A stretch of DNA of 64,000 bases. Origin: Flavobacterium sp. UMI-01. Lineage in GTDB: Bacteria; Bacteroidota; Bacteroidia; Flavobacteriales; Flavobacteriaceae. Location: contig NZ_BPLU01000019.1 of NCBI RefSeq assembly GCF_019656315.1, positions 248,001 to 312,000 of the forward strand, written 5' to 3'. Both the position numbers and the translations under genes were made by a program. Positions 44,666 to 52,394 of this stretch are shown one piece after another; position 1 is the first letter of the stretch, and the number at the start of each line of letters is the position of its first letter. The notes beneath the pieces were generated by a model, which ran no database searches, was not told the DNA's origin, and was given only the letters and a program-made list of their open reading frames with translations.

Positions 44666-45484
44666 TTAAATCACTAATGGTACTTTTCTAAATTCATCCT
44701 CTTCATTGCTAACGATTCCTAGTTCTTTGTATATATAAGCGAATGTGGAGAGTAATTCAGGTTTTCCATCTACAAGTGCCACATCATGTTCAAAGTGAGC
44801 AGAGGGTTTTCCGTCGGCGGTTAGGATGGTCCAACCGTCTTTTAGTTGCTTGATGTTGCGGGTTCCTTGATTAATCATTGGCTCTAATGCAACAACCATT
44901 CCCTCAACAAAAAGTTTACCTCTTCCTTTTTTTCCATAGTTAGGCATTTCCGGGTCTTCGTGCATTTTTTTTCCTAATCCATGACCTACTAATTCTCGTA
45001 CCACACCATAACCATGAGCCTCATTATATTTTTGAATAGCATTCCCTACGTCTTCAACTCGGTTTCCAGCTTTGAATTCGCGAATTCCAACATATAGAGA
45101 TTCCTTAGTAACTTGTAGTAATTTTTTAGTCTCAGGAGCCACTTCACCTACTTCAAAAGTATAGGCATGGTCACCGTGAAAACCATTTTTGAAAGCACCA
45201 CAATCAACAGAAATAATATCACCACTCACTAAGGGGGTATTGTTTGGAATTCCGTGAACAACTTGAGCATTTGGACTCATACACAAAGAATTTGGGAAAC
45301 CATACAGCCCTAAAAAACTAGGCTCTGCTCCATGGTCACGGATGAAAGCTTCGGCTAGTTTGTCTAAATGTAAAGTGGTTACTCCTTCTTTTATTTCAGA
45401 AGCAAGCATTCCTAATGTTTTAGATACAATTAGGGCACTTTCGCGCATTAATTCTATTTCTTCACGAGATTTTACTATAATCAT
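44666..45484 (-). CDS. map: Type I methionine aminopeptidase
   Basis: 272 residues. The five metal ligands can be placed: Asp in SVDCGAFKNG, Asp in FHGDHAYTF, His in VGHGLGKKMHEDP, Glu in VALEPMIN and Glu in SAHFEHDVAL. It removes the initiator Met from new proteins in the cytoplasm. It has its own probable promoter (45505-45512) and lies between the TolC operon and the GxxExxY cassette. Confidence 0.97.
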   Translation of the reverse strand: MIIVKSREEIELMRESALIVSKTLGMLASEIKEGVTTLHLDKLAEAFIRDHGAEPSFLGLYGFPNSLCMSPNAQVVHGIPNNTPLVSGDIISVDCGAFKNGFHGDHAYTFEVGEVAPETKKLLQVTKESLYVGIREFKAGNRVEDVGNAIQKYNEAHGYGVVRELVGHGLGKKMHEDPEMPNYGKKGRGKLFVEGMVVALEPMINQGTRNIKQLKDGWTILTADGKPSAHFEHDVALVDGKPELLSTFAYIYKELGIVSNEEDEFRKVPLVI

Positions 45485-45504
45485 GATTATAAATTTTGAA
45501 TTGG

Positions 45505-45512
45505 CAAAAGTA
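45505..45512 (-). promoter_or_regulatory. Possible promoter -7 box of map
   Basis: Reads TACTTTTG on the minus strand, 20 nt before the map ATG. The -33 area would be in the last codons of the TolC gene and no TTTG is seen there. Confidence 0.4.
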
Positions 45513-45526
45513 CAATATTAATTGAT

Positions 45527-46939
45527 TTAATCAGGATTTGCCATGATTTTATAGAGTTCAGCATTAGAAACACAAAACTCATTACGCAAAGCAATTGCAG
45601 TAAGTTGGGCTGTAATCAAACTGCTTTCGCGACTATTGATTAAAAACAACGAACTCTCACCAAAGGAGAACAAGCGTTCTTCGGATTGCAACATCGTATT
45701 GTAACTACTCACCAAATCGTTGGCCATTAAGCGTTGTTTATTTAACGACTGAATCACTTCATTTTGCGCTTTAATTTTATTGGTCAATTGCTGACGCTCT
45801 AATTGTAAGCTATTGGTCGTCTCTTGAATTTTAAATTCAGCTAATTTTAGCCCACCTCTTTCTTTTCGCAAAAAGAGAGGATAAGCAAAATTGACTCCTA
45901 TTTTATAATTTTCAAATTTATAACTATCGATGTATTGCGGCTCCGATAAATACGAATACGAAAGGTCAATCTTAGGTAGCAGCAAATTGGCTTTTAATTT
46001 TCGTTCTACTTCCAGCATATCGATTTTGGTTTCAAGTGCATTGATTTTAGGATGTTTCTCAATCGTAAAATCCTGCGCTAGCAAATCGTTAGTTTTTAAA
46101 GTTTCTTGAATGGTATTCTCTAACAGCAGTTCAGGATAAAGCGTATCCGAAAGCTCCATAGGAATAGAATTGTCTAACCAAAGAAAATTAGAAAGTTCCA
46201 GTTTTGATTTTAACAATTTCAATCGAGAGTTCTCCATGCTCAATTGACGACTTTTTAAACTAATACTCGCTTCAATACTATCAATCGCTCTTTTGTCACC
46301 TTGTTGAATCAATGATTTAATAGCGTCAAACCGAGTTTGTGCATTGGTATTGTACTGAGCGTACATTTGGAATTCTTCATAGTTTTTTTTCCAATTGAAA
46401 TAAGCAACTGAGGCATCGTACAAAATTCCAACCGCTAATAGTTTTCGTTCGGCTTGGCTCAATTGGAGTTGCATTTTGGCTTTTCGTAAATCAGCCATTC
46501 GTTGGTTAATAAACAAACCTTGCCCAATAGGAACAGAAATCCCAATGGAGGTTAATCCAGGATTGGGAACTGTATTTTCGGGATTCAAATAATACCCTTC
46601 GTTTTGTTCGAAACCCGCTTTGATTTCGACACCATACCAAGTAGGAATTTTAAAACTGCTATTCAGTAACGAATAATAGTCTTTGCCTTTAAATTGTTTT
46701 TTATCAAAATCAACTTCAATCTTTGGATCAAAGGCACCTCTTGCAGCCATTAAATTAGCTTGAGCCTTATTGATTTCTAAGTTAGCGGTCTTTACTAAGG
46801 GATGAAATTTTTTGACATACCCCAAGTATTCATTAAATGTAAATTCCTGTTTTTGTTTTGTTTCAACACCACTGTTCATTACCTGAGCCTGAAGAATGAA
46901 AGTGAAATGCAGAAAACACAGTACGAGATATTTCATCAT
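45527..46939 (-). CDS. TolC-family outer membrane efflux protein
   Basis: 470 residues with a signal peptide (about 1-19). Two OEP repeats are visible: the first around 40-240, opening with NEYLGYVKKFHPLVKTANLEI and AARGAFDPKIEV, the second from about 290, with KHPKINALETKIDMLEVERKLKANLLLPKIDLSY. These make the alpha-barrel channel through the periplasm and outer membrane. The start overlaps the HlyD gene stop by 4 bp. It is the last gene of the export operon. Confidence 0.93.
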   Translation of the reverse strand: MMKYLVLCFLHFTFILQAQVMNSGVETKQKQEFTFNEYLGYVKKFHPLVKTANLEINKAQANLMAARGAFDPKIEVDFDKKQFKGKDYYSLLNSSFKIPTWYGVEIKAGFEQNEGYYLNPENTVPNPGLTSIGISVPIGQGLFINQRMADLRKAKMQLQLSQAERKLLAVGILYDASVAYFNWKKNYEEFQMYAQYNTNAQTRFDAIKSLIQQGDKRAIDSIEASISLKSRQLSMENSRLKLLKSKLELSNFLWLDNSIPMELSDTLYPELLLENTIQETLKTNDLLAQDFTIEKHPKINALETKIDMLEVERKLKANLLLPKIDLSYSYLSEPQYIDSYKFENYKIGVNFAYPLFLRKERGGLKLAEFKIQETTNSLQLERQQLTNKIKAQNEVIQSLNKQRLMANDLVSSYNTMLQSEERLFSFGESSLFLINSRESSLITAQLTAIALRNEFCVSNAELYKIMANPD

Positions 46940-48291
46940 TTTTTTTCTTTAGATTTACTCGGTTGTTCATTGGCTACGTAGTAATCTGGAGGGAAACCGT
47001 TCAAAATTCTCCATATTTCAAACCATACAGGTACGGTATTCAACAAAGCAATAGTTTGTGCACCCGAGCCTATGCTAATTTGTTTAGGCCAAGGCAAATC
47101 ATCAGGGTCAGGCGCAATAAGGACTCTGAATTTACCGTTGTCACTAATGAAATTTTCTACAGCAACAATTTGCCCCCCAAAAGTTCCATAGGACATATTA
47201 GGCCAACCTGAAAATACAATGGTAGGCCAACCGTCAAACCAGATTCGTACTTTGGCTCCTTTTGAAATCAAAGGCAAATCAAGTGGATTCACATAAGTTT
47301 CCACAGCAATATCGTATTCTGATGGCATGATGGTCGCTATAGGTGTTCCTTCCTTTATAGTTTCCCCTATACCCGCTTGTAGCGCACGGTTGATGTACCC
47401 GTTTTGTGCCGCTCTAATATAATACATCCCATTACGAATACTGTAATTTGCATATTGATTTTTTAATTTATTCACCTGAGCATCTGTATCATATTGACTA
47501 CTTAAAGCAGTAAATTGATCGCTTTTAGCCTTTGCTATTTTTTCTCCATATTCAGCATCAATACGACTTAGTTCTACTTTTGTATTAATTAATTCGTTTT
47601 TACTTGTTAGCAATTTGTTTTCCTGAGTAATTATTTTAGCCTCAACTTCCTGTAATTTTAGGCGTTTTTCCTCTACATCTGTCAAGGGTTTCAAGCCTTC
47701 CTTATTAAGTTGTACCGCTCGATTGTATTGGGTAGTAGCAATTTTTAGTTGGGTTTTAACCGCTACCAAATCAATAGAATCACTTTTAATTTTGAATTGC
47801 GCTTGTTGCAATTTGTTGTTTGCTTGTTCTAATTTTAATTTTTGTTCGCTTAGAATCGCTTGAATTTGATTATCCAAAGCGCCTACTTTTGACCCATAAG
47901 ATTCTAATGCCTGTTGTTTGGCTTCGAGTTGGTTTTTGGTGTTTTCTACCAAATTAGGATCCATATAATCCTCTTTGATTTCGGATATAAACAAGATGGT
48001 GTCTCCTTTTTTAACAAAATCTCCTTCTTGTACATACCATTTTTCAATTCGACCCGAAATCACACTCTGTATCGATTGTGGTCGCTGGTTTGGTTTTAAC
48101 GTCGTGACCGCTCCTTTTCCTGAAATATTTTGGGTCCAAGGCAGAAACAAAGCAACAAAAGCCAATATCGAAAGAATGGTTATAATACGGTTTAAGATTC
48201 TATAATGAGGCCTTGTTTTGAGCTCTTTGACAGTTTTGTAACGATCCAAATTTTCTGGAGCAACTCTATTGTTGTTTGAGATATTTAGCAT
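46936..48291 (-). CDS. HlyD-family membrane fusion protein
   Basis: 451 residues. One N-terminal membrane helix (about 36-52, ITILSILAFVALFLPW), then a biotinyl-lipoyl hairpin domain (SVISGRIEKWYVQEGDFVKKGDTILFI near 73-100), a long coiled coil (about 115-270), the second lipoyl half (IRAAQNGYINRALQAGIGETIKEGTPIATIMP) and a beta-barrel part. It joins the inner membrane ABC protein to TolC. Spacing is 4 bp to the ABC gene and a 4-bp overlap with TolC, so the three are one translation unit. Confidence 0.94.
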   Translation of the reverse strand: MLNISNNNRVAPENLDRYKTVKELKTRPHYRILNRIITILSILAFVALFLPWTQNISGKGAVTTLKPNQRPQSIQSVISGRIEKWYVQEGDFVKKGDTILFISEIKEDYMDPNLVENTKNQLEAKQQALESYGSKVGALDNQIQAILSEQKLKLEQANNKLQQAQFKIKSDSIDLVAVKTQLKIATTQYNRAVQLNKEGLKPLTDVEEKRLKLQEVEAKIITQENKLLTSKNELINTKVELSRIDAEYGEKIAKAKSDQFTALSSQYDTDAQVNKLKNQYANYSIRNGMYYIRAAQNGYINRALQAGIGETIKEGTPIATIMPSEYDIAVETYVNPLDLPLISKGAKVRIWFDGWPTIVFSGWPNMSYGTFGGQIVAVENFISDNGKFRVLIAPDPDDLPWPKQISIGSGAQTIALLNTVPVWFEIWRILNGFPPDYYVANEQPSKSKEKK

Positions 48292-48295
48292 GTTA

Positions 48296-49954
48296 TTATT
48301 TTTTAGTATCTAAAATGATTCTTCCTTTTTGCATCGTAATGTGTCTATTGCATTTTGTTTTCCAATAAGGATTTTTAGAGGAAACAATTATTGTCCATTG
48401 GTGTTTTTCATCGGTTATAAAATCAATAATTTCATTTGCCACTTTTTCGTCCATTGTGTCTGTTGGGTCTTCATAAAACAAAATTTTTGGCTTGCTCACA
48501 ATGCTTCTGGCCAATAGAATTTTTTGAGCATTAGAAGACGACAATTGTTTTCCTTCGGGAAAAATAGGAGTAAACAAACCTTGTGGCAAGGACTTAATAA
48601 AGTCTTTTAACTGCACTGCATCAATGGCCCATTTTAAGGTTTCATCATTAATGAATTCATTTTTAAAAGTAATATTATCAATAACACTACCTTCAAATGG
48701 TGTTTCTCCATACACTATACTTTCGATTTGAGAGCGGTATTGGTTAAGATTAATCTTTTTAAAAGTATCATCATTAATATATACATTTCCTTGGGTAGGT
48801 TGCATCAACCCTGACAAGATACGCATTAGAGTTGTTTTCCCAGAACCATTTTCACCATCGATAAAAATACGTTCTCCTTGGTCAATTTTTAACGTTATTG
48901 TATCCAGTATTTTCTTTTTAGAATCAGGAAACTGAAAACTCACCTGATCCAAATCCAGCGTTATGGATGTATAACAATTATTATAATCCACAGGAAAATC
49001 TTCTTCTAAAGTCATATCAGTAATTGTTCCTATTTTTTCTAAAGAAGTCAATACATCATAGAAAGTTTCTAATCCTAAAACAATTTTTTCGACCGAATTA
49101 ATAACCAATAAGATAATAATTTCAGCAGCCACAAATTGACCGATATTCATTTGTTGGGATAGTACCAAAAACCCTCCGATTGACAACAAACTAGCAGTAA
49201 TGATTATTTTAAAAATAACCAATTGGCTAAATTGTGTCTTAATTACCGTAAAATGCTTTTCGCGGTTGTACAAGTAATCCGAAACGAGACCATCGTTTTT
49301 ATGAAGTGCATATTCATGATGCAATTGGTTTCTAAAACTAAAGTTGTTACGAGCCAATTCCTGCAACCATCCTGCTACTTTGTACTTGTATTTAGATTCT
49401 TTTAAACTGGTTTCTAGACCGGGCTTGTATGAAAATCTAAAGATGAAATACAACATTACCATTAATAACATTCCAAAAATGATGAAGTAATTATGATAAA
49501 GCGATAATAGGATAATTCCAAATATAATTTGTAGCAAAGCGGCAGTTGAACCTACTAATAATTTAGCCGTTCCTTTTTGAATCATCAAAGTATCAAAAAA
49601 ACGATTTGCTAATTCAGGAGGGTAACTGTTGTAATATTCTTCGAATTTAATTTTTGGTAATCGTACAGCAAACTCAAAAGAAGAACGGATGAATATTTTT
49701 TGTTGCAAATTCTCCATAATTCGCAATTGCATAAAGGACAATATCCCAACCAAGGCCACACCAAAAACCACCAATACAATCAATACAATCCAAGAAACAC
49801 TAGCCCTCCCAGATTGTATAAAATTTGTTATGGCTTGTATTCCTAATGGCAAAGACAAGCTTATCACCCCCGAAAGAATACCATAAAAGAATAATTGGTA
49901 AACATCTTTTTTATCTAATTCTAAGAGATTGTAAAATCGTTGTAATGGTTTCAT
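48296..49954 (-). CDS. ABC exporter, fused permease-ATPase with degenerate ATPase motifs
   Basis: 552 residues. A six-helix type I exporter membrane domain fills about 1-300 and an ATPase domain about 330-552. There is no C39 peptidase domain. Walker A is intact (GENGSGKTT, 367-375). The signature is LSSSN (471-475) rather than LSGGQ, the Walker B/catalytic pair is ED (FYED, 493-496) instead of DE, the Q-loop Gln is missing and the switch His is replaced (SSK, 525-527). It may hydrolyse ATP poorly or work as a partner. The cargo is unknown. Confidence 0.9.
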   Translation of the reverse strand: MKPLQRFYNLLELDKKDVYQLFFYGILSGVISLSLPLGIQAITNFIQSGRASVSWIVLIVLVVFGVALVGILSFMQLRIMENLQQKIFIRSSFEFAVRLPKIKFEEYYNSYPPELANRFFDTLMIQKGTAKLLVGSTAALLQIIFGIILLSLYHNYFIIFGMLLMVMLYFIFRFSYKPGLETSLKESKYKYKVAGWLQELARNNFSFRNQLHHEYALHKNDGLVSDYLYNREKHFTVIKTQFSQLVIFKIIITASLLSIGGFLVLSQQMNIGQFVAAEIIILLVINSVEKIVLGLETFYDVLTSLEKIGTITDMTLEEDFPVDYNNCYTSITLDLDQVSFQFPDSKKKILDTITLKIDQGERIFIDGENGSGKTTLMRILSGLMQPTQGNVYINDDTFKKINLNQYRSQIESIVYGETPFEGSVIDNITFKNEFINDETLKWAIDAVQLKDFIKSLPQGLFTPIFPEGKQLSSSNAQKILLARSIVSKPKILFYEDPTDTMDEKVANEIIDFITDEKHQWTIIVSSKNPYWKTKCNRHITMQKGRIILDTKK

Positions 49955-49959
49955 ATAGT

Positions 49960-50625
49960 TTATTTTTTTAAAACAGTTGAAATGAGATTCAAATAGAAAT
50001 CTGTAGGCGAAACCTGTTCGTTACAGTCCGTAATTGTTTTTAAATGGTCTTTCAAAAAGTACTGATGGAGTCCTCCCTCAATGATGGAAGAAGCCAAACT
50101 TTTAGGATACGGATACTTTGGGTTAACTTCTTCTATAAGTTGTATAAGACGATTGATGACACTTTTATAAATTAAAAAAAAGCCCTCTTTATTCTCGTCA
50201 TCTACTTCTTTGGTATGCAATGTTTTTGTAAATTCAGCAATAATGATGGTATTTAAAACCGATTCGTTAATGTGTGGAATAGACAAATCTTCTTCGGCTT
50301 TTTCTGTTACAACCGTTATGGCACGTTTCAAACGCTCGAATGGGTCATCGATATTGGTCATTTTAAAAACCATTTTATACTCTACCCAACTCCAATACCA
50401 CGAACATAAATAGACTAATAATTTGTGTTTATTTTCAAAATAGCGGTAAATAGAACTTTCATTAGAACCTATTTTGTCTCCTAATTTTTTGAAAGTAAAA
50501 TTATCAAATCCTATTTCGTTAATGAGAAAGATACTTTCTTGCAAAATTTTTTTTCCTAAAACAGATGTTTCAGGGTCTTTGACATAAATTTTCTCATTGA
50601 CTTTTATTTTTAATCCAGATAACAT
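49960..50625 (-). CDS. TetR-family transcriptional regulator
   Basis: 221 residues. The N-terminal helix-turn-helix is at about 33-65 (FDNFTFKKLGDKIGSNESSIYRYFENKHKLL), preceded by a 20-residue extension; the C-terminal ligand domain is not assignable by eye. It is the first gene of the operon, 5 bp before the ABC gene, so it most likely controls the exporter and itself. An inverted repeat between its promoter elements (50660-50672) is a candidate operator. Confidence 0.92.
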   Translation of the reverse strand: MLSGLKIKVNEKIYVKDPETSVLGKKILQESIFLINEIGFDNFTFKKLGDKIGSNESSIYRYFENKHKLLVYLCSWYWSWVEYKMVFKMTNIDDPFERLKRAITVVTEKAEEDLSIPHINESVLNTIIIAEFTKTLHTKEVDDENKEGFFLIYKSVINRLIQLIEEVNPKYPYPKSLASSIIEGGLHQYFLKDHLKTITDCNEQVSPTDFYLNLISTVLKK

Positions 50626-50651
50626 AGAGAGTTTAATGAGAGTTATTTATG

Positions 50652-50659
50652 CAAATATA
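50652..50659 (-). promoter_or_regulatory. Promoter -7 box of the TetR-ABC-HlyD-TolC operon
   Basis: Reads TATATTTG on the minus strand, 26 nt before the tetR ATG. A TTG lies only 13 nt further upstream, so the -33 element is poor. Confidence 0.5.
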
Positions 50660-50672
50660 ATAGTATTACTAT
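50660..50672. promoter_or_regulatory. Candidate TetR operator
   Basis: A palindrome ATAGT-ATT-ACTAT touches the -7 box and fills the spacer of the operon promoter. One more pair matches beyond it after a mismatch. Binding here would block transcription, which suits autoregulation by the TetR protein. Confidence 0.5.
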
Positions 50673-50700
50673 CAAGTTTTTGACTTTAACTTTTTTTTAT

Positions 50701-50730
50701 AAAAAAAGCCACCCGAAAGGCAGCTTTTAT
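50701..50730 (-). terminator. Terminator after gpmI
   Basis: A 9-bp stem with two G-T pairs (50705-50727, loop TTTCG on minus) followed on minus by a run of T and more T beyond. It lies 27 bp after the gpmI stop codon. Confidence 0.85.
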
Positions 50731-50753
50731 TAATAACTATATCATTGTATGAA

Positions 50754-52271
50754 TTACAACAACGAATGTTGTGTCATCACTGCAGGTTGTGGTACCCCCA
50801 TCAAATCAAGGATTGTAGGAGCTATATCTCCTAACACACCATCATTTACTTTTTTAATTTCTTTGTCAACCAAAATGAACGGAACAGGATTTGTAGTATG
50901 AGCCGTATTTGGACTACCGTCAGGATTAATCATGGTTTCACAGTTACCATGGTCTGCAATTACCAATACACTATAATCATTGGCAATAGCTGCAGTAATT
51001 ACTTTTTCAGCACATTGATCAACCGCTTCACAGGCCTTGATAGCAGCTTCCATTACTCCAGTATGTCCAACCATGTCACCATTGGCAAAGTTCAAACAAA
51101 CAAAATCAACCTCACCTTTTTCGATTTCAGGAACTAATGCATCAGCAAGTTCATAAGCGCTCATTTCAGGTTGTAAATCGTACGTGGCTACCTTGGGAGA
51201 ATTTTTAAGGATACGGCTTTCACCTATAAAAGCTTCTTCACGGCCTCCCGAGAAAAAGAAAGTTACGTGTGGGTATTTCTCAGTTTCAGCAATTCGAATT
51301 TGTTTTTTACCTGCTTTTTCTAAAACTTCACCTAATGTTTCGGTAATATTATCTTTGTTGTAAACTACTTTAACATTTTGATAGGTTTCGTCGTAGTTAG
51401 TCAATGTAACATAATACAAGTTTAATTTGTGCATGTTTTGCTCATGGAAATCTTGTTGCGAAAGTGCTTCTGTTAATTCACGACCTCTATCAGTTCTGAA
51501 ATTGAAGAAGATAACAACATCGTCTTCTTGAATGGTAGCCAAAGGTTTCTCGTTGCTATCAACAGCTACAAGTGGCTGGATAAATTCGTCTGTAACATCA
51601 TTTCCATAACTTGTAGCAATGGATGTAACTATATCATGCGTAGGGGTACCCACACCGTTTACAACTAAATCGTAAGCTAATTTTACTCTTTCCCACCTTT
51701 TATCACGATCCATGGCATAGTAACGTCCAATTACTGAAGCTATTTTTACAGGTGTATTCGAAATGTAGTTTTGTAAATCTTGGATGTATTTTTTTCCTGA
51801 TTTTGGATCCACATCACGACCATCCGTAAAAGCGTGAACAAATACATTTTCTAATCCGTAAGCTTGACTAGCGTCAATTAAGCCACGCAAATGAGAAGTA
51901 TGAGAATGCACTCCTCCATCAGATACCAATCCTAGGAAGTGAACTTTTTTATTATTGTCTTTGGCGTATTGAAAAGCATCTTTAAGAACTTGCTCTTGTG
52001 CTAGTGTATTATTGGCTACAGCCAAATTAATTTTGGCTAAATCTTGGTACACAATTCTTCCTGCTCCCAGATTCATGTGACCTACTTCGCTATTTCCCAT
52101 TTGTCCTTCAGGAAGACCTACATGTAGTCCATCAGTGCGAAGTTGGGCACTTGGGTAGTTTTTGTAAAGGCTATTTATAAATGGTACATTGGCATTATCA
52201 ATTGCAGATACTTTTGGGTCTGGAGATTTCCCCCAGCCGTCTAAAATCATTAAGATTACTTTTTTGTTCAT
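50754..52271 (-). CDS. gpmI: 2,3-bisphosphoglycerate-independent phosphoglycerate mutase
   Basis: 505 residues. The alkaline phosphatase fold begins with VILMILDGWG, and the phosphoserine nucleophile is Ser61 in MGNSEVGHMN. Late metal ligands are seen in LVIADHGNCE and NTAHTTNPVPFIL. It interconverts 3- and 2-phosphoglycerate in glycolysis using manganese. It is a single gene with promoter and terminator. Confidence 0.97.
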   Translation of the reverse strand: MNKKVILMILDGWGKSPDPKVSAIDNANVPFINSLYKNYPSAQLRTDGLHVGLPEGQMGNSEVGHMNLGAGRIVYQDLAKINLAVANNTLAQEQVLKDAFQYAKDNNKKVHFLGLVSDGGVHSHTSHLRGLIDASQAYGLENVFVHAFTDGRDVDPKSGKKYIQDLQNYISNTPVKIASVIGRYYAMDRDKRWERVKLAYDLVVNGVGTPTHDIVTSIATSYGNDVTDEFIQPLVAVDSNEKPLATIQEDDVVIFFNFRTDRGRELTEALSQQDFHEQNMHKLNLYYVTLTNYDETYQNVKVVYNKDNITETLGEVLEKAGKKQIRIAETEKYPHVTFFFSGGREEAFIGESRILKNSPKVATYDLQPEMSAYELADALVPEIEKGEVDFVCLNFANGDMVGHTGVMEAAIKACEAVDQCAEKVITAAIANDYSVLVIADHGNCETMINPDGSPNTAHTTNPVPFILVDKEIKKVNDGVLGDIAPTILDLMGVPQPAVMTQHSLL

Positions 52272-52287
52272 TTTGTCAAGTTTTATG

Positions 52288-52315
52288 CAAATATAAAATT
52301 TTTTAAAATGGACAA
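52288..52315 (-). promoter_or_regulatory. Promoter of gpmI
   Basis: On the minus strand TTG (52315-52313), 17 nt, TATATTTG (52295-52288), 16 nt before the gpmI ATG. Confidence 0.5.
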
Positions 52316-52394
52316 GGCTTGCAAATAGGATAAACTTACGGATTTAAAGTAGGGCTAACAAAGTTATAGCGTTTTGTTGCAGAATACAACCTGA

